Below, piece by piece: positions 45,188-54,434 of a DNA stretch of 64,000 nt. Within the stretch, counting starts at the first letter, position 1, and every line of letters starts with the position of its first letter. The position numbers were made by a program, and so were the translations under genes. The stretch is from contig NZ_JAKQYM010000002.1 of the NCBI RefSeq assembly GCF_022662535.1, positions 248,001-312,000 on the forward strand, in the 5' to 3' direction. The DNA is from Polaribacter marinus. GTDB lineage: Bacteria; Bacteroidota; Bacteroidia; Flavobacteriales; Flavobacteriaceae. The notes under the pieces were generated by a model. The model did not search any database. It saw only the letters and a list, made by a program, of their open reading frames with translations, and had not been told where the DNA came from.

Positions 45188-45865
45188 ATGATTGACAAAG
45201 AACTTTTAGAATATTTTGAAAAATATTTAACAGATAAAAGAAAATCACTTTTTAAAAGAGTTTTAGAGGATAGAACAAGACATTTTACAGTAGTTTTAGA
45301 AGATATCTTTCAAGCTCATAATGCAAGTGCGGTTGTAAGAACTTGTGATATTTTTGGAGTGCAAGACGTGCATGCTATAGAAAATAAATATACAAATAAG
45401 GTTTCTAGACATGTTGCCAAAGGTTCTCAAAAGTGGTTGAATCAGTATCGATATAGAGCCGATGGAGATAATACAAAAATGTGTTTAGATCATTTAAAAT
45501 TGAAAGGTTATCAAATTATTGCAACAACACCCCATAACGATTCTTGTTTGTTACAAGATTTTGATATTACAAAAAAAACAGCTTTTGTTTTTGGTGTAGA
45601 AAAAGAGGGTGTTTCTGATTATGTAAAAGAACAAGCAGATGGCTTTTTAAAAATACCAATGGTTGGTTTTACAGAGAGTTTAAATATTTCTGTGGCAGCA
45701 GCAATTATTTTACAAGATGTAACAACAAAACTTAGAAGTTCTCAGGTTAATTGGCAATTATCTAATGAAGAAAAGGAAATTCTCTATTTTGATTGGGTTA
45801 AGAAAACGATTAAAAATGTAGATAAAATAGAAGAACATTATCTTAAGAATAGAAATTTAAAATAA
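45188..45865 (+). CDS. trmH: SpoU/TrmH-family RNA 2'-O-methyltransferase
   Basis: 225 aa from ATG 45188; an earlier ATG at 45176 lies in the promoter. SPOUT knot methyltransferase: N-terminal DRTRHFTVVLEDIFQAHNAS with the catalytic Arg/Asn motif 1 (AHNASAVVRTCDIFGV), motif 2 VFGVEKEGVS and motif 3 SLNISVAAAIILQ. Closest to TrmH, which makes Gm18 in tRNAs; rRNA specificity cannot be excluded. Divergent from the sirtuin gene with overlapping promoter space. Confidence 0.88.
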   Translation: MIDKELLEYFEKYLTDKRKSLFKRVLEDRTRHFTVVLEDIFQAHNASAVVRTCDIFGVQDVHAIENKYTNKVSRHVAKGSQKWLNQYRYRADGDNTKMCLDHLKLKGYQIIATTPHNDSCLLQDFDITKKTAFVFGVEKEGVSDYVKEQADGFLKIPMVGFTESLNISVAAAIILQDVTTKLRSSQVNWQLSNEEKEILYFDWVKKTIKNVDKIEEHYLKNRNLK

Positions 45866-45912
45866 TTCTAAAAATCATAAATTTCTAATTGAAGAAGAAT
45901 ATTAAAAGTGTT

Positions 45913-46284
45913 TTACTTTACAATTACTTTTTCAATAGTAGCTGTAGAGTCACATCTTTTAACTAATAAACTTACTTTTTCTAATTCTTTTTTTCCGGTT
46001 ATAAAATACGCTGCACAAGGCTTTTGTCTAGGACTACCTTTTCCAAAATCAACATCACCATTATTTAAAATAGTAGCAATTGTTGTTGAGTCTAAATGAT
46101 ATTGCAACATGGATTGTTTAGCTTCTTCGGAAAAAATACGTTTTCTAATTCTAATGGTTTTTAAAGTTCTTGCATCCATTCCGTAATCAAAGGTTGCATT
46201 TTTCTTTTGCCAAAAAAAGTAAACCCCAATAGAGCTAAGTGAAACACCAATTAAATAATAACCTATTCTTTTTAATAATTGCAT
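45913..46284 (-). CDS. DUF4258-like protein with N-terminal membrane anchor
   Basis: 123 aa. One N-terminal hydrophobic helix (IGYYLIGVSLSSIGVYFF) followed by a periplasmic-type domain with YGMDARTLKTIRIRKRIFS, NGDVDFGKGSPRQKPCAAY and a C-terminal VKRCDSTATIEKV. This layout is that of small flavobacterial proteins annotated as DUF4258-containing; function unknown. Two cysteines (in PCAAY and KRCDS) could form a disulfide. It sits alone between two oppositely arranged units. Confidence 0.7.
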   Translation of the reverse strand: MQLLKRIGYYLIGVSLSSIGVYFFWQKKNATFDYGMDARTLKTIRIRKRIFSEEAKQSMLQYHLDSTTIATILNNGDVDFGKGSPRQKPCAAYFITGKKELEKVSLLVKRCDSTATIEKVIVK

Positions 46285-46301
46285 TGTAGAAAATTAGAGT
46301 G

Positions 46302-46309
46302 CAAATTTA
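46302..46309 (-). promoter_or_regulatory. -7 element before the DUF4258-like gene
   Basis: TAAATTTG on the minus strand fits TAnnTTTG, 17 nt before the ATG at 46284. Confidence 0.5.
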
Positions 46310-46332
46310 GTTTTTTTAAAGAGAAAATCAAT

Positions 46333-47529
46333 TTATAAAATCAACAAATTAATATCTCTAAATGGTAAATCAAACCAATCTGCAACGGTTCTGTTGGTAA
46401 GGATTCCATGGTAAAAATACATTCCGTTTCGTAAACTTTTATCAAAACGCGCTGTATTTTCAAAACCACCTTCTTCGGCAATATTTAATAAATAAGGTGT
46501 AAAAATATTACTAATAGAAACAGAAGCAGTTCTTGCATAACGGGCTGGAATATTAGGAACACAATAATGTATCACTCCATGTTTTACAAAGGTTGGTGTA
46601 TTGTGTGTAGTTACATTGGAAGTTTCAAAGCACCCCCCTCTGTCTATACTAACATCCACAATAATTGCACCTTCTTTCATTTTTTCTACAATAGCTTCTG
46701 TACCTACAATTGGCGATCTATTTTTACCTCTAATAGCTCCAATAGCAACATCGCAACGCATTAAGGCTTTTGCAACTGATTTTGGCTGTAAAGTAGAAGT
46801 GTAAATTGGAGCATTAAGAGCATTTTGTAATTTTCTTAATTTGGTTATAGAATTATCAAAAACTTTTACTCTTGCACCTAATCCTATTGCGGTTTTAGCA
46901 GCAAATTCACCAACTGTTCCTGCGCCAAAAATAACAACGCTTGAAGGTGGGACACCACTAATATTACCCAATAATAAACCGTTTCCTTTATTAACTCCAC
47001 TCATTAATTCGCCTGCAATTAGTACAGATGCTGTACCAGCAATTTCACTTAAAGATTTTACAATAGGATAAGAATTATGCTCATCTTTTATATAATCGAA
47101 AGCAATGGCTGTAATTCTCTTTTTTGCTAAACATTCAAAATATTTTTTACTTTGTGTTTTTAATTGCAAAGAAGAAATTAAAATAGCTTGCGGATTTATA
47201 TATACGATTTCTTCTTCTGTCGGAGGAGCAACTTTTAATACAATATTGCATTTAAAAGCTTCTTCAATATTGTAAGAAATTTTGGCACCTGCTTCAGAAT
47301 ATTCTTTGTCTGTATAGTTTGCTCCATCTCCAGCGCCTGTTTCTACAACAATTCTATGTCCGTTAGCAGTTAAAGCACCTACAGCATCAGGAGTTAAACA
47401 AACACGTTTTTCACCTAAATAAGACTCTTTTGGTAAGCCAATAAATAATTCTCCTTTATGCTTTTTTATTTCTAACATTTCTTCTTGAGGAAGTAATTCT
47501 TCTTTACTAAATGGAGAATATGAACTCAT
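46333..47529 (-). CDS. ald: Alanine dehydrogenase
   Basis: 398 aa. NAD-dependent reductive amination of pyruvate / oxidation of L-alanine. FIGLPKESYLGEKRVCLTPD near residues 30-49 and the Rossmann segment VVIFGAGTVGEFAAKTAIGLG near 197-217 are AlaDh/PNT signatures; SIDRGGCFETS and PNIPARYARTASVSISNIF are typical of alanine dehydrogenase, not the transhydrogenase. The N-terminal 25-residue extension is characteristic of the Bacteroidota form. tsaE lies 5 nt upstream of it on the same strand. Confidence 0.9.
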   Translation of the reverse strand: MSSYSPFSKEELLPQEEMLEIKKHKGELFIGLPKESYLGEKRVCLTPDAVGALTANGHRIVVETGAGDGANYTDKEYSEAGAKISYNIEEAFKCNIVLKVAPPTEEEIVYINPQAILISSLQLKTQSKKYFECLAKKRITAIAFDYIKDEHNSYPIVKSLSEIAGTASVLIAGELMSGVNKGNGLLLGNISGVPPSSVVIFGAGTVGEFAAKTAIGLGARVKVFDNSITKLRKLQNALNAPIYTSTLQPKSVAKALMRCDVAIGAIRGKNRSPIVGTEAIVEKMKEGAIIVDVSIDRGGCFETSNVTTHNTPTFVKHGVIHYCVPNIPARYARTASVSISNIFTPYLLNIAEEGGFENTARFDKSLRNGMYFYHGILTNRTVADWFDLPFRDINLLIL

Positions 47530-47534
47530 AAGTT

Positions 47535-47942
47535 TTATTTTAGTTGAATATTTCGCTGACCATTATCTAATACAGCTAAATGTATTTGTACAGCATCTAA
47601 AGGTAGTAAATTTTCTATGTTTTCTGGCCATTCAACCAAACACCAATTATTAGTATCAAAATATTCTTCTATCCCCATATCTAGCGCTTCTTCTTCGTTT
47701 TCAATTCTGTAAAAATCAAAATGAAAAACGCTTTCATTTTTAGATGTTTTATATTCATTAACGAGCGAAAAGGTAGGAGAGGAGATATTATCTATAACAC
47801 CTAATTGCTTACAAATTTCTTTAATAAGTGTTGTCTTTCCAACCCCCATTTGACCGTGAAACAATAAAATTTTATTTTCTACCGATGAAATAAGTTCCGT
47901 AGCAACTTCAGATAAGTTTTCTAAAGAATAGTTTTTGTTCAT
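47535..47942 (-). CDS. tsaE: tRNA threonylcarbamoyladenosine biosynthesis ATPase TsaE
   Basis: 135 aa. P-loop protein needed with TsaB, TsaC and TsaD for t6A37 in ANN-decoding tRNAs. Walker A GQMGVGKT (30-37), switch-like SSPTFSLVNEY, HFDFYRIE and the C-terminal CLVEWPENIENLLP are diagnostic. A -7 element ends 5 nt before the ATG. Upstream of ald and probably co-transcribed with it. Confidence 0.93.
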   Translation of the reverse strand: MNKNYSLENLSEVATELISSVENKILLFHGQMGVGKTTLIKEICKQLGVIDNISSPTFSLVNEYKTSKNESVFHFDFYRIENEEEALDMGIEEYFDTNNWCLVEWPENIENLLPLDAVQIHLAVLDNGQRNIQLK

Positions 47943-47947
47943 AAAGG

Positions 47948-47955
47948 CAAAAATA
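47948..47955 (-). promoter_or_regulatory. -7 element of the tsaE promoter
   Basis: TATTTTTG on the minus strand, 5 nt before the tsaE ATG at 47942; implies a leaderless or nearly leaderless transcript. Confidence 0.6.
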
Positions 47956-48020
47956 TAAAAAGTATTTAGTATTCAGTTACAGTTTACAATCAATAATATA
48001 TAAAGTTAATGAAGACTTAA

Positions 48021-48059
48021 AACAAATAATATATTTGTTATATTTTATCAGATAAAATA
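48021..48059. repeat. Two adjacent perfect inverted repeats
   Basis: AACAAATA (48021-48028) pairs with TATTTGTT (48032-48039) across a 3-nt centre. TATTTTATC (48041-48049) pairs with GATAAAATA (48051-48059) across one base. The two dyads are separated by a single base. They may be operator sites or simple AT-rich hairpins. Confidence 0.6.
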
Positions 48060-48123
48060 AAAAGCCTAACAAGTATTAAAAAATGATCAGACTTTTTTAT
48101 ATTAATTTCCGTTGGCAAACAAG

Positions 48124-48197
48124 TTTAGCCCAGATTGAAACGACATCCTTTTTGCTTTTTCAGCAAAAAGATATAGTGTAAAGCTGGAAATAGCTTC
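48124..48197 (+). repeat. Structured intergenic repeat, copy A
   Basis: 74 nt beginning TTTAGCCCAGATTG and ending GGAAATAGCTTC. A perfect 9-bp stem, CTTTTTGCT (48148-48156) with AGCAAAAAG (48162-48170), sits in the centre, and CCAG (48130-48133) can pair with CTGG (48184-48187) as an outer helix. It shares both ends and the CTTTTT/AAAAAG core stem with copy B at 44351-44462. Oriented opposite to its flanking genes porX and tsaE. Confidence 0.7.
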
Positions 48198-48265
48198 AAA
48201 AATAAATGTATTGATGAAACTGAAAACTGTGACTACTTACTGCCAGCTAAATACGGGCTACTTTT

Positions 48266-49813
48266 TTACTTTGGACTATAAACAGCACAAGGGATAATCA
48301 TTTCTTCTAAAGAAACTCCACCATGTTGATAGGTGTTTTTATAGTATTTTACAAAATGATTAAAGTTGTTTGGATAGGCAAAAAACAAATCTTCTTTAGC
48401 AAAAATAAACGGACTATTCATTGCTACAGTTGGTAAAAATATGTCTTTAGGATTTCTAACAGCATACACATCTTTTTCTTCGTAAGATAAGCTTCTTCCG
48501 GTTTTGTAACGCAAGTTTGCACTAATGTTTTTATCACCAATTACTTTTGTTGGATGCTTGCAATTAATGGTTCCGTGATCTGTAGTAATTATTAATTTTT
48601 GACCTAATTGTTGTGCTTTTTGAATGATTTCAAATAAGGGAGAATTTTTAAACCAACTTAGGGTTAAACTTCTATAGGCTTTGTCATCTCCAGCCAATTC
48701 TTTAATAACTTCCATTTCTGTTTTAGAATGCGATAACATATCTACAAAATTGTACACAACAGCAGTTAAATCATTTTGTTTTGTTCCGTTGTAATTGTCT
48801 GCTAAATCTTTACCGTTTTTTAGGTTGGTAATTTTATAATACTCGTGTTTGATATCTAAACCTAATCGTTTTATTTGTGCCGATAAAAAATCGTTTTCAT
48901 ATAAGTTCATTCCGCCTTCATCAGTATCGTTTTTCCAAAAATTTGGGTGTCGTTTTTCCATTTCAGAAGGCATTAATCCAGAAAAAATAGCATTTCTAGC
49001 ATATTGTGTAGCAGTTGGTAGTATAGAGAAGTAAGAATATTCTTGCTCTTTTTTATAATAATTATTTATAAAAGGTTCTAAAATTTTGTATTGATCGTAA
49101 CGTAAATTATCAATAACAACCCATAAAACTCCTTGCTCTTTACTTAAATTAGGTACTACATAATCTTTAAAAAGTGTATGAGAAAAGGTAGGCTTATCAT
49201 GTGAGGTTAAAAAGTCTTGATAATTTTTTTTGATGAATTTAAAAAACTGACTATTAGCTTCTTGTTTTTGACTTTCTAAGATACCTAACATTCCAGGATC
49301 GCTAATGTTTTCTAGTTCTAATTCCCAGTGAATTAGTTTTTTATAAAGTTCAATCCAATCTTCATAAGAATTTACCATGGCTAAATCCATAGAAATTTTT
49401 CGAAACTCTTGTTGGTAATTAGAAGTTGTTTTTTCAGAAACTAATCTAGAGTTATCTAGGTTTTTTTTCAAGCTTAATAAAATCTGATTTGGATTTACAG
49501 GTTTAATTAAATAATCAGCAATTTTAGAACCAATTGCTTCTTCCATAATATATTCTTCTTCGCTTTTGGTAATCATTACCACAGGTAGATTTGCTTGTTT
49601 TTGTTTAATTTCTGCTAACGTATCTAAACCTGTTAAACCAGGCATGTTTTCATCTAAAAAAACAATATCGAAATTCTTTTCATCAACTAAATCAATTGCA
49701 TCAGCACCATTTGTACAGGTTGTAACTTTATAATCTTTACGTTCTAAAAAAAGAATGTGTGGCTTTAATAATTCTATTTCATCATCAACCCATAAAATTT
49801 GTATGCTATTCAT
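48266..49813 (-). CDS. porX: T9SS response regulator PorX (receiver plus PglZ domain)
   Basis: 515 aa. Receiver domain with acidic pair D10/D11, phosphorylatable D54 (FLDENMPG) and K104 (IKPVNP). After a helical linker comes a C-terminal PglZ phosphodiesterase-like domain (about 220-515) with WVVIDNLRYDQ, FSILPTATQYARNAIFSG and the metal-binding TTDHGTINC. This is the PorX architecture, which with the PorY kinase and SigP controls type IX secretion genes and cleaves oligonucleotides in characterised members. PorY is not in the window. Followed by repeats, not by a partner gene. Confidence 0.93.
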   Translation of the reverse strand: MNSIQILWVDDEIELLKPHILFLERKDYKVTTCTNGADAIDLVDEKNFDIVFLDENMPGLTGLDTLAEIKQKQANLPVVMITKSEEEYIMEEAIGSKIADYLIKPVNPNQILLSLKKNLDNSRLVSEKTTSNYQQEFRKISMDLAMVNSYEDWIELYKKLIHWELELENISDPGMLGILESQKQEANSQFFKFIKKNYQDFLTSHDKPTFSHTLFKDYVVPNLSKEQGVLWVVIDNLRYDQYKILEPFINNYYKKEQEYSYFSILPTATQYARNAIFSGLMPSEMEKRHPNFWKNDTDEGGMNLYENDFLSAQIKRLGLDIKHEYYKITNLKNGKDLADNYNGTKQNDLTAVVYNFVDMLSHSKTEMEVIKELAGDDKAYRSLTLSWFKNSPLFEIIQKAQQLGQKLIITTDHGTINCKHPTKVIGDKNISANLRYKTGRSLSYEEKDVYAVRNPKDIFLPTVAMNSPFIFAKEDLFFAYPNNFNHFVKYYKNTYQHGGVSLEEMIIPCAVYSPK

Positions 49814-49944
49814 ATATTTTTTTGATTTTAATCTCTAACGTTAAAATTAACCAATTCTTATCTTTTTTGAAGTTTTAAAATGATAAAATATTGCCAAAAA
49901 AAATAATGTTCGTACTTTGCAGTAGATTGATAAAATTTTATTTC

Positions 49945-51168
49945 TTGAAAAAAAAAACACCTAACAAACTAAAGATTTTAAATGATCCAATTTATGGATT
50001 TATTCAAATACCCAATACTTTAATTTTTGATATTATAGAACATCCTTATTTTCAACGATTAAGAAGAATTACACAAATGGGATTTTCTAATTTGGTGTAT
50101 CCTGGAGCAAATCACACACGTTTTCATCATGCTATTGGTTGTATGCATTTAATGCAAAAAGCTGTGAGGGTTTTGCGTTTTAAGCAGGTTGAAATTTCTA
50201 AAGAAGAAGAAAATGCACTTTATATAGCTATTTTATTACATGATATTGGTCATGGTGCCTATTCTCATGCCTTAGAACACAGTATTGTTAGTGGTATTTC
50301 TCATGAAGAGATTTCATTAAAATTTATGCAAAAGTTAAATGATGAGTTTGACGGTAAACTAAGTTTGGCAATAGAAATTTTTGAAGGAAATCATAGCCGT
50401 AAATTTTTAGGTCAGTTAATTTCAAGTCAATTAGACATTGATAGATTAGATTATTTAAAAAGAGACAGTTTTTATACAGGTGTTACCGAAGGAAATATAT
50501 CATCAGATAGGTTAATTGCCATGATGAATGTGAAAGAAGATGTATTAGTAATTGAACAAAAAGGAATTTATTCTGTAGAAAAATTCTTAATAGCTAGAAG
50601 GCTGATGTATTGGCAAGTGTATTTACATAAAACGGGTTTGGTTGCAGAAAACATGTTGGTGAATGTTTTAAAAAGAGCTAAAGAATTAGCTGTAGAAGGT
50701 GTAGAGCTTTTTGCAAACTCTTCTTTAAAATACTTTTTATATCATCAAATTTCGAAAGAGAATTTTACATTAGAAACATTAAATATGTTCTCTAAATTAG
50801 ATGATTATGATATATTATCTGCCATAAAAGAATGGACAAACCACAGTGATATAATATTGTCGTTATTATCTAAAATGATTGTAGATAGAAAATTATTGCG
50901 AATAGAAATTCAAATGGAAAAGTTTGGTGAAAGTTATATCAATAAAAAACGAAATAAAGTTGCTAAAAAACTAAATTTATCACTCAATGAAGTAGATTAC
51001 TTTATCTTTAATAAAGAAATAAGAAACCAAGCATATAATTCTAATGAGCCCATTTTAATTTTAAATAAAAAAGGAAAACTAAAAGATATTGCAAAAGCAT
51101 CAGATCAATTAAATTTACAAGCGTTAACAAATCCAGTGATAAAACATTTTATTTGTTATCCAAAGTAG
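49945..51168 (+). CDS. HD-domain phosphohydrolase
   Basis: 407 aa from TTG 49945; the frame is open back to 49891 but the added residues overlap promoter-like DNA (GTACTTTGC) and are not family-like, while KILNDPIYGFIQIPNTLIFD follows 49945. HD superfamily metal-dependent phosphohydrolase: H...HD...D motifs in TRFHHAIGCMHL, LLHDIGHGAYSHALEH and SSQLDIDRLDYLKRDSFYTG. This last segment and the N-terminal DPIYGF group it with dGTPase/SAMHD1-like proteins; the substrate is not established. Located just before the lpx operon. Confidence 0.87.
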   Translation: MKKKTPNKLKILNDPIYGFIQIPNTLIFDIIEHPYFQRLRRITQMGFSNLVYPGANHTRFHHAIGCMHLMQKAVRVLRFKQVEISKEEENALYIAILLHDIGHGAYSHALEHSIVSGISHEEISLKFMQKLNDEFDGKLSLAIEIFEGNHSRKFLGQLISSQLDIDRLDYLKRDSFYTGVTEGNISSDRLIAMMNVKEDVLVIEQKGIYSVEKFLIARRLMYWQVYLHKTGLVAENMLVNVLKRAKELAVEGVELFANSSLKYFLYHQISKENFTLETLNMFSKLDDYDILSAIKEWTNHSDIILSLLSKMIVDRKLLRIEIQMEKFGESYINKKRNKVAKKLNLSLNEVDYFIFNKEIRNQAYNSNEPILILNKKGKLKDIAKASDQLNLQALTNPVIKHFICYPK

Positions 51169-51199
51169 TTTCAAATTAGCCCAATCCCTATAATTTTTA

Positions 51200-51207
51200 T
51201 ATTTTTG
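51200..51207 (+). promoter_or_regulatory. -7 element of the lpx operon promoter
   Basis: TATTTTTG ends 6 nt before the lpxD ATG at 51214. A TTG at 51205 in the same frame overlaps the element and is therefore unlikely as the start. Confidence 0.6.
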
Positions 51208-51213
51208 CATTTA

Positions 51214-52257
51214 ATGAAATTTACAGCCCAACAAATAGCAGATATTTTAGAAGGAGATGTTGTAGGTAATCCTGATGAAGAAGTTTCTAAATTATCTAAA
51301 ATAGAGGAAGGAAAAAAGGGTTCTTTAACTTTTTTATCTAACCCAAAATATAATAGTTTTTTATATAAAACAAATGCTTCTGTTACTATAGTTGATAGGA
51401 CTTTAGTGTTAGAAAAAGAAATTAAAACTACCTTGATAAAAGTAGATAATGCATATAAATCTTTTTCTAAGTTATTAGAGTTTTATAACGAAGTAAAAAA
51501 CAACAAAACCGGTAGAGAAGTTCCTCATTTTATTTCTGATTCTGCAAAAATTGGAGAAAATGAATATATAGGAGCTTTTGCTTATATTGGAGAAAATGTA
51601 AGTATAGGTAATAATGTAAAAATCTATCCAAATTCTTATATTGGTGATAATACAGTAATTGGAGACAATTGTATTCTCTTTTCTGGAGTAAAAATATACT
51701 CAGAATCTCAAATAGGAAATAATTGCAAAATACATTCTGGAGTTATAATTGGTTCAGATGGTTTTGGTTTTGCTCCTGATGAAAATGGCGAGTATAAGGC
51801 AATACCGCAAATAGGAAATGTAATTATAGAAGATAATGTAGATATAGGTGCTGCATCTACAATAGATAGAGCTACTTTAGGATCTACAATTATTAGAAAA
51901 GGTGTAAAACTTGATAATCAAATTCAAGTTGCACATAATGTAGAAATTGGAGAAAACACTGTTATAGCTTCACAGACAGGTATTGCAGGTTCTGCAAAAA
52001 TTGGAAGTAATTGTATGATTGGAGGTCAAGTAGGTATTTCTGGGCATTTAAAAATAGGTGATAATGTAAAAATATTAGCGCAAGCTGGTATTTCTAAAAA
52101 TATAAAAAACAATGAAATTGTTAATGGTTCTCCTGCATATAAAGTAGCAGATTTTAACAAGAGCTATGTATATTTTAAAAATTTTCCAAAAATAGTATCT
52201 AAAATAGATAATATAGTTAAAGAGTTGAAGGCTCAAAATAATATTATAAATGAGTAA
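51214..52257 (+). CDS. lpxD: UDP-3-O-(3-hydroxyacyl)glucosamine N-acyltransferase
   Basis: 347 aa from ATG 51214. Adds the N-linked 3-hydroxyacyl chain in lipid A synthesis. N-terminal uridine-binding domain ([23 protein letters not shown]), then the left-handed beta-helix with many hexapeptide repeats ([13 protein letters not shown]) and the catalytic histidine in [13 protein letters not shown]. Standard length. Its stop overlaps lpxC by 8 nt. A second, divergent lpxD lies downstream at 55614. Confidence 0.94.
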   Translation: MKFTAQQIADILEGDVVGNPDEEVSKLSKIEEGKKGSLTFLSNPKYNSFLYKTNASVTIVDRTLVLEKEIKTTLIKVDNAYKSFSKLLEFYNEVKNNKTGREVPHFISDSAKIGENEYIGAFAYIGENVSIGNNVKIYPNSYIGDNTVIGDNCILFSGVKIYSESQIGNNCKIHSGVIIGSDGFGFAPDENGEYKAIPQIGNVIIEDNVDIGAASTIDRATLGSTIIRKGVKLDNQIQVAHNVEIGENTVIASQTGIAGSAKIGSNCMIGGQVGISGHLKIGDNVKILAQAGISKNIKNNEIVNGSPAYKVADFNKSYVYFKNFPKIVSKIDNIVKELKAQNNIINE

Positions 52258-53641
52258 GAAACAAAAAACAATACAAAAAGAAGTAACTTTATCTGGTGTT
52301 GGATTACATACAGGTAATAATGTAACAATGATATTAAAACCAGCTCCCGTAAATCATGGTTTTGCATTTATTCGTGTAGATTTAGAAGGTGCTCCAACAA
52401 TAGAAGCAAACGCTGACTATGTTGTAAATACTCAAAGAGGAACTAATCTTGAGAAAAATGGAGTGCAAATTCAAACTTCAGAACATGTTTTAGCAGCAGC
52501 AGTTGGTTTAGATATAGATAACTTATTAATAGAAATAGATTCGTCTGAGCCACCAATAATGGATGGATCTTCAAAATATTTTGTAAAAGCTTTAGAAGAA
52601 GCTGGTATTGAAGAACAAGATGCAGAAATAGAAGAATATATTGTTAAAGAAATTATTTCTTATAAAGATGAAGTTACTGGAAGCGAAATTATTTTAATGC
52701 CTTCAGATAAATATGAGGTAACTACAATGGTAGATTTTGGTACTAAAATTTTAGGAACTCAAAATGCTACTTTAGAAAGAATGTCTGATTTTAAATCTGA
52801 AATAGCTGATGCAAGAACTTTTAGTTTTTTGCATGAAATAGAAATGTTATTAGAAAACGATTTAATTAAAGGTGGAGATTTAAATAATGCTATTGTTTAT
52901 GTTGATAAAGAGTTATCAGAAAGTACAATGCAAAAATTAAAAAAAGCTTTTAATAAAGATGACATTAAAGTTAAATCTAATGGTATTTTAGATAACTTAG
53001 AATTACATTGGGCAAATGAAGCTGCACGTCATAAATTATTAGACGTAATTGGAGATTTAGCTTTGGTTGGTAAGCGCATTAGAGGTAAAGTTATTGCAAA
53101 TAAACCCGGTCATCTAGTAAATACACAATTTGCAAAAAAATTATCAAAAATTATTAAATTAGAAAAGAGGAATAATGTTCCTCAATACGATTTAAACCAA
53201 CAACCCTTAATGGATATTCATCAAATTATGGATATTCTTCCGCATAGACCTCCATTTTTATTGGTTGATAGAATTTTAGAACTTTCAGACAAGCATGTTG
53301 TGGGGATGAAAAATGTAACAATGAATGAAAATTTCTTTGTAGGTCATTTTCCAGGAGCTCCAGTAATGCCCGGTGTTTTACAAGTAGAAGCCATGGCACA
53401 GTGTGGTGGTATTTTAGTTTTAAGTACAGTACCAGATCCTGAAAACTATTTGACATATTTTATGAAAATGAATAATGTTAAATTTAAACAAAAAGTTTTA
53501 CCAGGAGACACACTAATTTTTAAATGTGAACTAATTACAGCTATTAGAAGAGGGATTTGCCATATGCAAGCTTATGCTTATGCTAATGGTAGATTAGTTG
53601 CAGAAGCTGAATTAATGGCACAAATTGCTAGAAAAAAATAA
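52250..53641 (+). CDS. lpxC-fabZ: Bifunctional UDP-3-O-acyl-GlcNAc deacetylase / 3-hydroxyacyl-ACP dehydratase
   Basis: 463 aa fusion. Residues 1 to about 305 are LpxC, the zinc deacetylase of lipid A synthesis: [10 protein letters not shown], zinc ligands in TSEHVLAA and [20 protein letters not shown], and MDGSSKYFV. Residues from about 322 are Fab[15 protein letters not shown], then [18 protein letters not shown] with the catalytic His/Glu. This fusion is a Bacteroidota hallmark linking fatty acid elongation to lipid A. lpxA follows after 3 nt. Confidence 0.96.
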   Translation: MSKKQKTIQKEVTLSGVGLHTGNNVTMILKPAPVNHGFAFIRVDLEGAPTIEANADYVVNTQRGTNLEKNGVQIQTSEHVLAAAVGLDIDNLLIEIDSSEPPIMDGSSKYFVKALEEAGIEEQDAEIEEYIVKEIISYKDEVTGSEIILMPSDKYEVTTMVDFGTKILGTQNATLERMSDFKSEIADARTFSFLHEIEMLLENDLIKGGDLNNAIVYVDKELSESTMQKLKKAFNKDDIKVKSNGILDNLELHWANEAARHKLLDVIGDLALVGKRIRGKVIANKPGHLVNTQFAKKLSKIIKLEKRNNVPQYDLNQQPLMDIHQIMDILPHRPPFLLVDRILELSDKHVVGMKNVTMNENFFVGHFPGAPVMPGVLQVEAMAQCGGILVLSTVPDPENYLTYFMKMNNVKFKQKVLPGDTLIFKCELITAIRRGICHMQAYAYANGRLVAEAELMAQIARKK

Positions 53642-53644
53642 CTT

Positions 53645-54430
53645 ATGAATCAACCCTTAGCTTATGTACATCCTCAAGCAAAAATTGCTAGAAATGTAGT
53701 AATAGAACCGTTTACAACAATTCACAATAACGTAACAATTGGTTCTGGAACTTGGATTGGTTCTAACGTAACAATTATGGAAGGTGCAAGAATTGGAAAA
53801 GATTGTAGAATTTTTCCTGGTTCAGTAATATCAGCAATTCCTCAAGATTTAAAGTTTGATGACGAAGAAACAACTGTGGTTATTGGAGATAATGTAACAA
53901 TCAGGGAATGTGTTACAATTAATAGAGGAACTTCAGACAGAATGAAAACTGTTATAGGTAATAATTGTTTGATAATGGCTTACTGCCATATTGCACATGA
54001 CTCTTTTGTTGGTGACAATTGTATTTTTTCAAACAATTCAACTTTAGCTGGTCATGTAACAATTGGAGAGAATGTAGTTTTGGCCGGTATGGTTGCAGTG
54101 CATCAATTTGCTTCTGTAGGGAAGCATGCATTTGTTACTGGTGGATCTTTAGTTAGAAAAGATGTACCACCTTATGTAAAAGCTGCAAGAGAGCCTTTAT
54201 CTTATGTAGGTATTAATTCTGTTGGATTAAGAAGAAGAGGATTTAGTGCAGAAAAAATTAGAGAAATACAAGATATATATAGAATTTTATTTCAAAAAAA
54301 TTACAATAATTCTCAAGCAATAGATATTATAGAAGCTGAAATGGAAGCAACCCCAGAACGAGATGAAATCGTTCAATTTATAAAAGATTCCCATAGAGGA
54401 ATAATGAAAGGATATTTTAAAGCAAATTAA
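53645..54430 (+). CDS. lpxA: UDP-N-acetylglucosamine O-acyltransferase
   Basis: 261 aa. First step of lipid A synthesis. Left-handed beta-helix from residue 5 (YVHPQAKIARNVVIEPFTTI), IPQDLKF loop, catalytic histidine in CHIAHDSFVG, substrate loop TINRGT, and the C-terminal helical bundle starting at LRRRGFSAEKI. Length and motif spacing are normal. Followed 4 nt later by efp. Confidence 0.96.
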   Translation: MNQPLAYVHPQAKIARNVVIEPFTTIHNNVTIGSGTWIGSNVTIMEGARIGKDCRIFPGSVISAIPQDLKFDDEETTVVIGDNVTIRECVTINRGTSDRMKTVIGNNCLIMAYCHIAHDSFVGDNCIFSNNSTLAGHVTIGENVVLAGMVAVHQFASVGKHAFVTGGSLVRKDVPPYVKAAREPLSYVGINSVGLRRRGFSAEKIREIQDIYRILFQKNYNNSQAIDIIEAEMEATPERDEIVQFIKDSHRGIMKGYFKAN

Positions 54431-54434
54431 AGAA

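Larger units (their letters stand above)
47943..48265. other. 323-nt gene-free interval between porX and tsaE
   Basis: No credible coding sequence. From left to right it holds the tsaE promoter (47948-47955), a degenerate TTCAGTTACAGTTTACAATC-like repeat (about 47973-47992), two adjacent inverted repeats (48021-48039 and 48041-48059), structured repeat copy A (48124-48197), and a degenerate ACTGAAAACTG-type repeat (about 48219-48246). It behaves as an accumulation site for non-coding repeats. Confidence 0.7.

Noticed and set aside
46567..46804. Two plus-strand open frames of about 65 codons
   Set aside because: Both lie antisense to alanine dehydrogenase, whose motifs cover the region.
48061..48098. 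Possible terminator AAAGCCT...AGACTTT upstream of repeat copy A
   Set aside because: The stem has a mismatch, a loop of more than 20 nt and no gene ends just before it on the plus strand.
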